From Bacteroidota bacterium (GTDB lineage Bacteria; Bacteroidota; Bacteroidia; Chitinophagales; Chitinophagaceae), in assembly GCA_018268105.1 (NCBI GenBank), contig JAFDXG010000049.1, forward strand, positions 1 to 64,000: a stretch of 64,000 bases of DNA. The letters are read 5' to 3'. The notes below the pieces were generated by a model that had not been told where the DNA came from, did not search any database, and was given only the letters and a program-made list of their open reading frames with translations. The position numbers were made by a program, and so were the translations under genes. Below are positions 57,338 to 64,000 of the stretch, piece after piece; within the stretch, counting starts at the first letter, position 1; each line of letters starts with the position of its first letter.

Positions 57338-57345
57338 TATTTTTG
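57338..57345 (+). promoter_or_regulatory. -7 element for the DUF6580 gene
   Basis: TATTTTTG followed by T fits TAnnTTTG. The start would be near 57351, so translation should begin at ATG 57367 and not at the upstream in-frame start. Confidence 0.45.
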
Positions 57346-57366
57346 TTTATCCACAAAAGTAAAGGC

Positions 57367-57927
57367 ATGAAAAATAAAAAATCTATACTACTTACATTTC
57401 TGGTATTAATAATTATAGCTGCATTATACAGGGTAGTACCTGGTCGTCCATATGGATTTGCTCCGCAGATAGCCATGGCTCTTTTTTCTGGAGCAGTAAT
57501 CAAGGATAGGAAATATGCTTTTACACTGCCATTGTTTTCTATGTTAATTTCCGATGTTTTATATGAGCTGTTATTTATCTCCGGACTTTCTGCCATTCAG
57601 GGTTTTTATGAAGGGCAACTTACTAACTATGCGTTGTTTGTCCTGTTGACGGCGGGTGGATTCTTTATCAGAAAAATTAATTTTGTTAATATACTTCTTG
57701 CTTCTATCGCCGGGCCCACAGTATATTTCCTGTTATCCAACTTCCTGGTTTGGTTAAGTGGCAGCGGACTAATGCGCCCAAAGACATTTGATGGTTTGAT
57801 GATGTGCTTCGCAGATGGCATCCCTTTTTATAAAAACTCAGTTTGGGGAACCATGTTCTTCTCTGCTCTTTTATTCGGGGGGTATTCTCTGATCAGGATG
57901 TACTCTGCAAAACCTAAAACTGTATAG
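57367..57927 (+). CDS. DUF6580 family integral membrane protein
   Basis: The 186-residue protein has about five to six membrane helices (starting SILLTFLVLIIIAALYRVVP). The family signature PGRPYGFAPQIAMALFSGAV lies near residue 25, FSMLISDVLYELLF near 60, and the last helix ends before the Lys-containing tail. DUF6580 proteins are widespread in Bacteroidota and look like small-molecule or vitamin uptake components, but function is unproved. Starts upstream of 57367 are excluded by the -7 box. Confidence 0.8.
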   Translation: MKNKKSILLTFLVLIIIAALYRVVPGRPYGFAPQIAMALFSGAVIKDRKYAFTLPLFSMLISDVLYELLFISGLSAIQGFYEGQLTNYALFVLLTAGGFFIRKINFVNILLASIAGPTVYFLLSNFLVWLSGSGLMRPKTFDGLMMCFADGIPFYKNSVWGTMFFSALLFGGYSLIRMYSAKPKTV

Positions 57928-58036
57928 TTAATTTATGTTGATAAAATTGATAAAGAAAGTGAATAGACGACAACCTATAAGCATGAAAGAATAGATATTT
58001 CCTATCTTTCGCAGTTTAAATCTAATCTTCTCATCT

Positions 58037-58393
58037 TTGGCTAATCATCTTGACACCGGAAAAAAAGGCGAGCAGCTTGCAGTTCAATATCTCACCGATA
58101 ATACATTTACTGTCATTTTTGCTAACTGGCGTTATGCTCACTACGAAATAGACATCATTGCCTGTCGTGATGAAGTACTTCATTTCGTAGAAGTAAAAAC
58201 AAGACGCTCAAAAAAATTTGGTTTGCCGGAGGAAAGCGTTTCTAAGAAAAAACTGCAAAATCTTATCAATGCTGCAGAAGCATTTTTGATACTTTATCCC
58301 GAATGGAAAAGAGTACAATTTGATGTGCTTTCAATATTCCTTACCGGGAACAACAATGCTGAATTCTTTTTTATTGAAGATGTTTATTTGTAG
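58037..58393 (+). CDS. yraN: YraN/UPF0102 family endonuclease-fold protein
   Basis: The 118-residue protein has the UPF0102 motifs: DTGKKGEQLAVQYL at the start, NWRYAHYEIDIIACRDE with conserved acidic residues, and LHFVEVKTRRSKKFG, the D..ExK nuclease core. The family is related to Holliday-junction resolvase folds; its role is not settled. The start is TTG at 58037 (MANHLDTG), since no ATG precedes the conserved block. Its last 23 bases overlap the end of the convergent cysteine-cluster gene. Confidence 0.9.
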   Translation: MANHLDTGKKGEQLAVQYLTDNTFTVIFANWRYAHYEIDIIACRDEVLHFVEVKTRRSKKFGLPEESVSKKKLQNLINAAEAFLILYPEWKRVQFDVLSIFLTGNNNAEFFFIEDVYL

Positions 58394-58889
58394 TAATCAG
58401 GGCTTTCATTTTTTCAACCATTTTAAATGTTGCAGGACAATAAGCTATGTTTTGTTTATGTACATGCATATAGTCTGTCATTTTCTTTTTAGTAAGATGA
58501 GGAAAACCCGCACAATCATCCGGGCGGATGGAATATATTTTACACATATTGGTATTTAAGTCGAGGAACTGGCAGGGTTGTGTTTTATTCATCCAGTCTT
58601 TTTCTTTTTTATCATATAGCAGCCATCTTTCTTTGAATGCTTTAGGTGAAATATTGAAATGTGCTGATATACGACGGATGTCTTTGGAATTGTAGGTTGG
58701 GCTCATGGTCTTACAGCAATTAGCACAACTAAGGCAATCCGTTTCTTTCCAAACTTCGACATCTGCTATTTCAGCAAGCTTATCAAGGTTGCGGGGAGGG
58801 TTATTTTCGAGTTTAGTGAGAAAAGTTCTAAATCTTTTTTTTTGATGCCTGACTCTTTGTTTAAACGACCTAAGATTAATGGGAAACAT
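58371..58889 (-). CDS. YkgJ-family cysteine-cluster protein
   Basis: The 172-residue protein has the CxxCxxCC cluster in CLSCANCCK near residue 55 and further cysteines in QPCQFLD, NMCKIY, DDCAGFP and YCPAT, the arrangement of the YkgJ zinc/iron-chelating domain. The N-terminus is basic (MFPINLRSFKQRVRHQKKRF). Function is unknown; a metal-binding or oxidoreductase role has been suggested for the family. It is divergent from xerD (42 bases apart) and overlaps yraN at the 3' end. Confidence 0.85.
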   Translation of the reverse strand: MFPINLRSFKQRVRHQKKRFRTFLTKLENNPPRNLDKLAEIADVEVWKETDCLSCANCCKTMSPTYNSKDIRRISAHFNISPKAFKERWLLYDKKEKDWMNKTQPCQFLDLNTNMCKIYSIRPDDCAGFPHLTKKKMTDYMHVHKQNIAYCPATFKMVEKMKALITTNKHLQ

Positions 58890-58931
58890 AAATTGTATTA
58901 ATATTGAACGTCGAAAATAAACATTTTACTA

Positions 58932-59831
58932 ATGTGGGAAGTGTATAAAAATAGCTTCAGGGCATATCTCCAACTGGAAAAATCATTAAGCGGAAATTCG
59001 ATTGATGCTTATTTAAGAGATGTGGATAAACTGACTCAATATTTGCAGTTCGCTAAGCTTATGAAAACACCACAGGATGTGAAACTAACTGACCTTCAGG
59101 AATTCATAAAAAGCATTGCTGAACTGGAAATGTCAGCTACTTCACAGGCAAGAATCATTTCTGGTTTGAAAGCTTTTTACAAATTTTGTTTGCTGGAGCA
59201 GATCAGTAATACTGATCCCACTGTATTGTTAGAAGCACCTCGTTTGAAGAGAAGGCTTCCGGACACATTAAGTTTTGAAGAAATTGAAAAGCTTATCAGT
59301 CATATAGATTTAAGTAAGCCTGAAGGGGTAAGAAACAAAGCCTTACTTGAAACCTTGTATAGCTGTGGGCTTAGAGTTTCAGAAGCAGTTACATTAAAGA
59401 TATCCTGTTTATATATGGATGATGGTTTTGTGAGAGTGGTAGGAAAAGGAGATAAAGAAAGATTAGTGCCCATAGGGGCAGAAGCAATAAAATACATTAA
59501 TATATATATATCATCTGCACGTAATCATCAGCATATCCAAAAAGGTGAAGAGGATATCCTGTTTCTGAATAGAAGAGGAAAACGGATGACAAGAGTTATG
59601 ATCTTTCTGATTATTAAAGATTTAGTGATAAAGACGGGTATAAAAAAACAGGTTTCTCCGCATACTTTTCGCCATTCTTTTGCCACACATTTGGTAGAAG
59701 GAGGTGCAGATCTAAGAGCAGTTCAGGAGATGTTAGGCCATGAAAGTATTACAACTACTGAGATTTATACTCACCTTGACAGAGAATATTTAAGGGAGAC
59801 TCTTAGAAAATTCCATCCTGCATTTCATTAA
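58932..59831 (+). CDS. xerD: Tyrosine recombinase XerD
   Basis: The 299-residue protein has the N-terminal SAM-like core-binding domain (about residues 5-90) and the catalytic domain with all residues present: R148 in YSCGLRVSEA, K172 in GKGDKER, H244 and R247 in HTFRHSFATHL, H270 in MLGHESITTTEIY, and nucleophile Y279. With XerC it resolves chromosome dimers at dif. Length is standard. It could be either XerC or XerD; the Bacteroidota protein of this type is usually called XerD. There is no neighbouring phage gene, which fits a housekeeping role. Confidence 0.93.
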   Translation: MWEVYKNSFRAYLQLEKSLSGNSIDAYLRDVDKLTQYLQFAKLMKTPQDVKLTDLQEFIKSIAELEMSATSQARIISGLKAFYKFCLLEQISNTDPTVLLEAPRLKRRLPDTLSFEEIEKLISHIDLSKPEGVRNKALLETLYSCGLRVSEAVTLKISCLYMDDGFVRVVGKGDKERLVPIGAEAIKYINIYISSARNHQHIQKGEEDILFLNRRGKRMTRVMIFLIIKDLVIKTGIKKQVSPHTFRHSFATHLVEGGADLRAVQEMLGHESITTTEIYTHLDREYLRETLRKFHPAFH

Positions 59832-60001
59832 GAAGAGCGATCTCTTATTTATTAACATAAAATATTACACCAAAAAGTAACAAAAAATACAAGACTACCG
59901 TTATAAGGCTGGAAAATTGAAAAGTATAGATCTTTGAATAAAATTTATGAAAATGGTTGATTTGTGTTAAAGAACCTTGAAAAGTGGTAAAAAATTACTA
60001 G

Positions 60002-60022
60002 ATTTTAGAATATTTCTAAAAT
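60002..60022. promoter_or_regulatory. Palindromic operator-like site
   Basis: ATTTTAGAA (60002-60010) and TTCTAAAAT (60014-60022) are exact complements around TAT. The site ends 11 bases before the -33 box of the promoter at 60034, so a dimeric regulator could bind there. Confidence 0.4.
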
Positions 60023-60033
60023 GAATCTAAAAC

Positions 60034-60067
60034 TTTGGTATTAATTCATAAAAAGTCCGTACTTTTG
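60034..60067 (+). promoter_or_regulatory. Promoter of the second candidate RNA
   Basis: TTTG at 60034-60037, a 22-base spacer and TACTTTTG (60060-60067) followed by C form a strong Bacteroidota promoter. The nearest gene start is about 290 bases downstream and has its own promoter. Confidence 0.6.
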
Positions 60068-60072
60068 CGGCA

Positions 60073-60212
60073 CTAAGTTGAACCTGAAAATAACCTTGCT
60101 TGTCCGAGGCTATTAAAACTTAAGATAGTCCCACCGTCTTTAAGAAGTTTTCTCCGGTAGTTAAACTTAAAACTTCCTCAGGCTTAGTTCATTAAAAGTT
60201 TTTTGAATTTTT
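60073..60212 (+). ncRNA. Candidate small structured RNA or long structured leader
   Basis: CTAAG (60073-60077) pairs with CTTAG (60183-60187), and CCTGA (60083-60087) with TCAGG (60178-60182), a closing helix with a five-base bulge. Inside are the hairpin CCTTG/CGAGG (60094-60098 with 60105-60109) and the 8-bp GAAGTTTT/AAAACTTC stem (60144-60151 with 60169-60176). T-rich sequence follows (60199-60212). The start of the helix coincides with the expected transcription start. Either a free RNA of about 120-140 nt or the leader of the downstream gene would fit. Confidence 0.4.
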
Positions 60213-60283
60213 CTAACGATTGGTTGAATGAAATTTGAAAATTACCATTCATCAGCTATTAAAACCATACATAGTATTATGTA

Positions 60284-60315
60284 TTGCATAGTAGCAGTTA
60301 AAAGATATATCTTTG
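60284..60315 (+). promoter_or_regulatory. Promoter of the gene at 60359
   Basis: TTG (60284-60286), a 21-base spacer and TATCTTTG (60308-60315) make a good promoter with a start near 60321. The in-frame ATG at 60317 would then be outside or at the very edge of the mRNA, so ATG 60359 is preferred. Confidence 0.55.
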
Positions 60316-60358
60316 TATGGTAAACATGATAAACGAACTAACAATTAAATACAGGAAA

Positions 60359-61144
60359 ATGAAACAGAAGAATGAAATGGCTTCTAAGGCAGGGAACCCT
60401 AAAACAGAAAACAGTAAAAATCTGCTCAGTGTAATCAGCAAATCTGCTTCTATGTTGCTGATAATTATGACAGGATTAGGTACAATGTCCTTTACTCAGG
60501 ATGATACATCCGTGAATGGTATTGATACAAACCAAAATGTAAAAAAAGCAGCGGTTACTTCTATAACAATGTCATCCAATAATGAATGTTGCAATTTGAA
60601 AGCAGTTGCGCCTGGTGATGAGATCAGAAATGCTTATTATATAAGCCTGCCTGATAACAAAATCATAGCAAGGGCAGATGCAGAAAATATTTCAAAGTTT
60701 ATTGCAGCGTCGCAGATGAGAAGGTTGTGGAACATGGATATTGCAACTGCAAGAAAAGAAGCAGACGCGGAAATGAATTTCAACTTTGGGTTGAGAAATA
60801 TATATCCTTCAACTGTAGTAGCTCAGGATGCAGATGTAAAAATGATTGACATATTTGCAGATGATATTGTGTTGAAAAATGTAAAATATACAACTGCGGG
60901 TCTGGCTGCAGCAGATATAGAAGTTGCTGATAATTTTGTAACTGCCCAGCTTTCAGAAAACAACATCTTTTCTACAGAAGAGTGTGTTGCTAAATCAGAT
61001 GCAGAATTGAAGAATGATTTCGTTGCAAAAAATATGGTAATGATTAGTTTACCTTCAAAAATAGCTGCTGATAATGCAGATAATGATATGCTAAAAAAAT
61101 ATCAGGTCCAATATCAATTAACAGAAACAGTTGTTACAAAATAG
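60359..61144 (+). CDS. Unknown exported or anchored protein with four short repeats
   Basis: The 261-residue protein has a basic N-terminus, then a hydrophobic segment (about residues 29-46, SASMLLIIMTGLGTMSF) that should be a late signal or anchor. The mature part is rich in Ala, Asp and Asn and includes four imperfect repeats of a D(A/I)E-containing unit: RADAENISKFIAASQ (105-119), KEADAEMNFNFGLRN (133-147), AAADIEVADNFVTAQ (183-197) and KSDAELKNDFVAKNM (212-226). A CC pair (NNECCNL) precedes them. I know no family. The start is chosen from the promoter; ATG 60317 would add 14 residues. A terminator follows. Confidence 0.65.
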   Translation: MKQKNEMASKAGNPKTENSKNLLSVISKSASMLLIIMTGLGTMSFTQDDTSVNGIDTNQNVKKAAVTSITMSSNNECCNLKAVAPGDEIRNAYYISLPDNKIIARADAENISKFIAASQMRRLWNMDIATARKEADAEMNFNFGLRNIYPSTVVAQDADVKMIDIFADDIVLKNVKYTTAGLAAADIEVADNFVTAQLSENNIFSTEECVAKSDAELKNDFVAKNMVMISLPSKIAADNADNDMLKKYQVQYQLTETVVTK

Positions 61145-61190
61145 ATGGTAAGGTAAAAATCAGTTGGTATTAGTTATGGTTTTGATTAGA

Positions 61191-61219
61191 AAAAGGCCGG
61201 CGAATGTCCGGCTTTTTCC
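61191..61219. terminator. Intrinsic terminator between convergent genes
   Basis: GCCGG (61196-61200) pairs with CCGGC (61208-61212), flanked by AAAA on the left and TTTTT on the right, so it can work in both directions. Confidence 0.7.
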
Positions 61220-61245
61220 TTTATATAACTTTGTGAAGTTGACAA

Positions 61246-62553
61246 TCAGGTCTTTCTTATCAACCATTTCCACATTTCTTTCCAGGTAATTTTCTTACCG
61301 TACAATAAAATACTTGTGCGATATATTTTGGCAGTTAACCATGTGAAAAATAGGAAGCCAAGTAATAGAAAAATCATAGAAAGCAAAAGTTGCCACCAGG
61401 GGACGTCATAAGCAATTCGCCCCATCATTACAATAGGTGAGGTTAATGGAAACAGGCTGCCAAATATTGCCAGCCCGCTGTCCGGAGAATTTATTGCTTT
61501 TGTCATTATCACAAATCCAAGGATTAGAGGCATTATTACCGGAAAAACCAGTTGTTGTGCTTCTTGTTGATCTTCACTCACTACACTGCCTACGGCGGCA
61601 AACAGTGCTGCGTATAACATATAACCTCCCAGGAAGTAGAAAATAAAGCAGAATACAATCTTTAATATTGGTAAAGAGTGTAACCCCTCAACAAGGATAT
61701 ACAATTTTCCCGAGCCGGCCTGTCCTGCTGCATTTGTTATTTCCGGATTTGAAAAATGTTGAAAAAGATCGGGGAAGATTAAAGGAATAATTAGTTGCAA
61801 AGTTCCCATCAGCACAATCCAGATGGCAAACTGTGTTAATCCAACAGCACCAATACCAATAATTTTTCCCATCATTAGTTGAAATGGTTTTGCAGAGCTA
61901 ACAATTACTTCTGCTATGCGGTTTGTTTTCTCTTCCATCACTCCACGCATAACCATAGTGCCATAAATAAGCAATATCATATAGATAAGTATACCTGCTA
62001 TAAATGACACGGCATAAGCCACACCCGCCACGCCTGTCTTTTCTCCTTTGCCCGAATCAATTATGTTTTCTATATCCACATCGGCTTTTATAGTTTTATA
62101 AATTGCAGGGTCTATATTTGCTAATTGCAGACGTTTTTTTTCTACTGCATCATTTATTTTTTTTTCTAGTTCTGATTTTGCAAAAATATTCATAGCGGCC
62201 TGGCTATGCACTTTTATCTGACCAGGGCTATCGTTTTTAAAAGGTGATATATATAGGAACAAAGTGTATCCTTCTTTGCTATACTTATTTTTAAAACTCT
62301 GTTCTGTTTCATTGTGAATAAAAGTATAAGTAGTTTTATCGTTCTTAGCTGAAGTTATTACACCATTAAAAAGATTTGCTTCATCTAATATAGCAACCTG
62401 TTGAGTATTACTTTCCCCGCTGATAGATACGGCAATTATAACCGCATAAAATCCTATTATTACAATTGGTACGAGTATTGTGGTTAATAAAAAAGATTTC
62501 CTTTTTACACGGGTCATATATTCTCGTTCGATGATCAGCCCTATTTTATTCAT
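61246..62553 (-). CDS. ABC-2 type exporter permease (NatB-like)
   Basis: The 435-residue inner-membrane protein has a first helix at residues about 20-45 after IIEREYMTRVKRKSFLLTTI. A large extracytoplasmic domain follows (about 46-175), then a block of five to six helices (about 178-420) with MVMRGVMEEKTNRIAEVIVS and GKIIGIGAVGLTQFAIW. This is the YhaP/NatB layout of ABC-2 exporters. It is coded 37 bases after its ATPase and should form a Na+ or drug exporter with it; the substrate is unknown. Confidence 0.9.
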   Translation of the reverse strand: MNKIGLIIEREYMTRVKRKSFLLTTILVPIVIIGFYAVIIAVSISGESNTQQVAILDEANLFNGVITSAKNDKTTYTFIHNETEQSFKNKYSKEGYTLFLYISPFKNDSPGQIKVHSQAAMNIFAKSELEKKINDAVEKKRLQLANIDPAIYKTIKADVDIENIIDSGKGEKTGVAGVAYAVSFIAGILIYMILLIYGTMVMRGVMEEKTNRIAEVIVSSAKPFQLMMGKIIGIGAVGLTQFAIWIVLMGTLQLIIPLIFPDLFQHFSNPEITNAAGQAGSGKLYILVEGLHSLPILKIVFCFIFYFLGGYMLYAALFAAVGSVVSEDQQEAQQLVFPVIMPLILGFVIMTKAINSPDSGLAIFGSLFPLTSPIVMMGRIAYDVPWWQLLLSMIFLLLGFLFFTWLTAKIYRTSILLYGKKITWKEMWKWLIRKT

Positions 62554-62590
62554 ATCTGCAATATTATCTGCCAGTAATTGTTATAAAAGA

Positions 62591-63529
62591 TTATGCATCA
62601 ATAATGTTGAACTGCCTTGCCAGGGGAGTACCTTCTACAAGACGGATAAAAATCTCATTTAGGGATGGCAGTATTTCGTGAAAGGCAACAATTTCATGTT
62701 TGCGGGCGAGAAGATATTGTAATACATCGTGCGGGCGGTAACCTTCATGTATTTTTAAGACAATAGCATCATCATCATGTTGTACTATTTCAAAAATATC
62801 ATTCTCCTCAATTTCGCCCGGGTCTTTTTCAAAGCCTACTTTAAATTGATTTTCTTTGAAATCCTGCTTAACCTGTTTTACGGAACCGTCCAGTATTTTG
62901 CTCCCTTTGTTAATGAGAATAATATGATCGCAGATTTCTTCAACCTGTTCCATTCGATGCGTGCTGAATATAATGGTCCTTCCATTTTTTGCCAATCGGA
63001 ATATTTCATCTTTAATAAGATTCGCATTTAGTGGATCTAGTCCACTAAAGGGTTCGTCAAGTATTATTAACCGGGGGTCGTGGAGTATTGTTGTTACAAA
63101 TTGTAATTTCTGACTCATTCCTTTACTCAAATCCTGTACTTTTTTATTCCACCAGCTTTCCATCTCGAGTCGCTTAAACCAATACCTTATTTTTTCCAGA
63201 GCATCTTTTTTGCTCAGGCCTTTCAGTCTTGCCAGGTATAAAGCCTGATCGCCAATATTCATTTTTTTATATAGTCCTCTTTCTTCGGGCATATAACCTA
63301 TGCGCATAATATCCTTTGACGGGTTAAAAGGAGTACCATCAAAAGTAATTGTGCCTTCGTCCTGATAGAATATACCGGTAATCATTCTCAGTAATGTGGT
63401 TTTACCTGCACCATTAGGTCCGAGCATACCGAATATTGAACCTTCTGCTATATTGAAACTTACATCATCCACTGCTTTCTGAGTGGCAAAAGATTTTTTT
63501 AAATGATTAACCTCTAAAATATTTTGCAT
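62591..63529 (-). CDS. ABC exporter ATPase (NatA/CcmA type)
   Basis: The 312-residue ATPase from ATG 63529 has Walker A LGPNGAGKTT near residue 40, Q-loop YMPEERGLY, signature LSKGMSQKLQFVTTI, Walker B LIILDEPFSGLDP and H-loop FSTHRMEQ. A C-terminal DUF4162-like domain (about 225-312) follows, as in exporters of the Nat/YhaQ group. A second ATG three codons upstream (63538) is possible. It is the first gene of the ATPase-permease pair. Confidence 0.93.
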   Translation of the reverse strand: MQNILEVNHLKKSFATQKAVDDVSFNIAEGSIFGMLGPNGAGKTTLLRMITGIFYQDEGTITFDGTPFNPSKDIMRIGYMPEERGLYKKMNIGDQALYLARLKGLSKKDALEKIRYWFKRLEMESWWNKKVQDLSKGMSQKLQFVTTILHDPRLIILDEPFSGLDPLNANLIKDEIFRLAKNGRTIIFSTHRMEQVEEICDHIILINKGSKILDGSVKQVKQDFKENQFKVGFEKDPGEIEENDIFEIVQHDDDAIVLKIHEGYRPHDVLQYLLARKHEIVAFHEILPSLNEIFIRLVEGTPLARQFNIIDA

Positions 63530-63586
63530 AAATACCATTGGTTGCTGATGCAGATAAAAGTAAAAGTTCTAAAAGGCAATATAATC

Positions 63587-63617
63587 TTAAAAACATTTGT
63601 GAATGTAACGTTTTTAA
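63587..63617 (-). terminator. Probable terminator of the FAD-dehydrogenase gene
   Basis: AAAAACATTT (63589-63598) and the TAACGTTTTT region (63606-63615) form an interrupted stem. On the minus strand it follows the stop at 63669 and ends in a T-rich tail. Confidence 0.45.
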
Positions 63618-63668
63618 TACATAAAAAAACAGAGGCGGGCAACTCTTATTTAAATAGTACAATATGTT

Positions 63669-64000
63669 TCAGGAAATAACATTATTTACATGCTGCAATT
63701 TTTGCTTTATCACCAGGGCAACCCGTTCTCCATCCATTGCTGCACTAACTATACCACCGGCATATCCTGCTCCCTCGCCGCATGGGTACAGGTTGTACAA
63801 CTGGGGATGGTTAAGCATAATTCTATCTCTTGGTATACGTACCGGTGAAGATGTCCTGCTTTCAGTAGCCACTACAATTGCTTCGCTGGTATAGTAACCC
63901 TGCATTTTTTTGCCAAATAATTTAAAACCTTCTTTAAGTGTATTGTAAATAAAACCGGGTAGCACTTCAATCAGGTTTGATGAACGTGTTCCCGGGATGT
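63669..64000 (-). CDS. FAD-dependent dehydrogenase (COG2509 type), C-terminal part
   Basis: The gene enters from the right edge and ends at 63669. About 110 residues are visible, including the run PGTRSSNLIEVLPGF across the edge region. The FAD-binding C-terminal block follows: YYTSEAIVVATESRTSSPVR, LYNLYPCGEGAGYAGGIVSA and AAMDGERVA. This ending is typical of uncharacterised FAD-dependent dehydrogenases of COG2509. The GTG at 63965 is not the true start because the frame stays open to the window end. Confidence 0.85.
   Translation of the reverse strand, partial: IPGTRSSNLIEVLPGFIYNTLKEGFKLFGKKMQGYYTSEAIVVATESRTSSPVRIPRDRIMLNHPQLYNLYPCGEGAGYAGGIVSAAMDGERVALVIKQKLQHVNNVIS

Noticed and set aside
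58932-59831. Phage or integrative-element integrase
   Set aside because: The recombinase has the standard XerD length and motifs and housekeeping neighbours, with no phage genes or attachment sites in view.

Overview
The window looks like chromosomal DNA of a member of the Bacteroidota, most likely Chitinophagaceae or a close relative. The reasons are the gene families present (a BamA-like lipoprotein paired with TamB, a DUF6089/PorG-like barrel, an OmpA protein with PD40 repeats, a BBP2-type porin, an AccD/SmpB/DUF6580 neighbourhood), an AT-rich base composition, near absence of Shine-Dalgarno sequences, and repeated Bacteroidota-type promoter elements (TAnnTTTG at -7, with TTG or TTTG about 20 bases upstream). 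I see no CRISPR array, tRNA, rRNA, intact transposon or prophage. The family assignment is inference; no 16S or marker search was possible.

Layout. 1-6400: branched-chain amino acid synthesis (end of ilvD, ilvB, a CmoA-like methyltransferase, ilvN, ilvC, ilvA). 6550-16100: nitrogen assimilation (gltB, gltD, an ammonium transporter, a porin). 16980-24370: a TamB/TamL envelope-assembly pair, with tamB broken by a +1 frameshift in an A7 run. 24720-31570: valS, an exonuclease/GIY-YIG fusion and tex. 32100-41390: an exported CHAT protease-like protein, an MgtC-family protein, an FtsX-type ABC transporter divergent from a TesA-like lipoprotein esterase, a secreted phosphoesterase and a beta-barrel protein. 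41500-51960: elaA, rarA, an OmpA/PD40 protein, a secreted five-bladed-propeller protein, a stand-alone CBM48 protein, a lipoprotein, a NagX-like acyltransferase, lhgO and a cystathionine beta-synthase. 52170-64000: a probable unannotated structured RNA, accD, smpB, engB, several small conserved proteins, yraN, xerD, a second candidate RNA, an unknown exported repeat protein, a Na+/drug-type ABC exporter and the end of an FAD-dependent dehydrogenase.

How the parts fit. IlvD/B/N/C/A form the isoleucine-valine pathway, and GltBD plus Amt supply and capture its amino nitrogen. TamB and TamL should bridge inner and outer membrane for barrel assembly. The ABC ATPase/permease pair beside a TesA-like esterase repeats the arrangement of ybbA-ybbP and tesA in Escherichia coli.

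Most interesting non-coding signal: a gene-free stretch at about 52172-52605 has a well-formed promoter, a 5' end that pairs with sequence about 100 bases downstream, twelve copies of ATCC in about 300 bases, and a perfect intrinsic terminator. I cannot match it to tmRNA, RNase P RNA, SRP RNA or 6S RNA. Two very small single-membrane-span proteins, at 27453-27557 and 40262-40360, each with its own terminator, also seem to be real genes.
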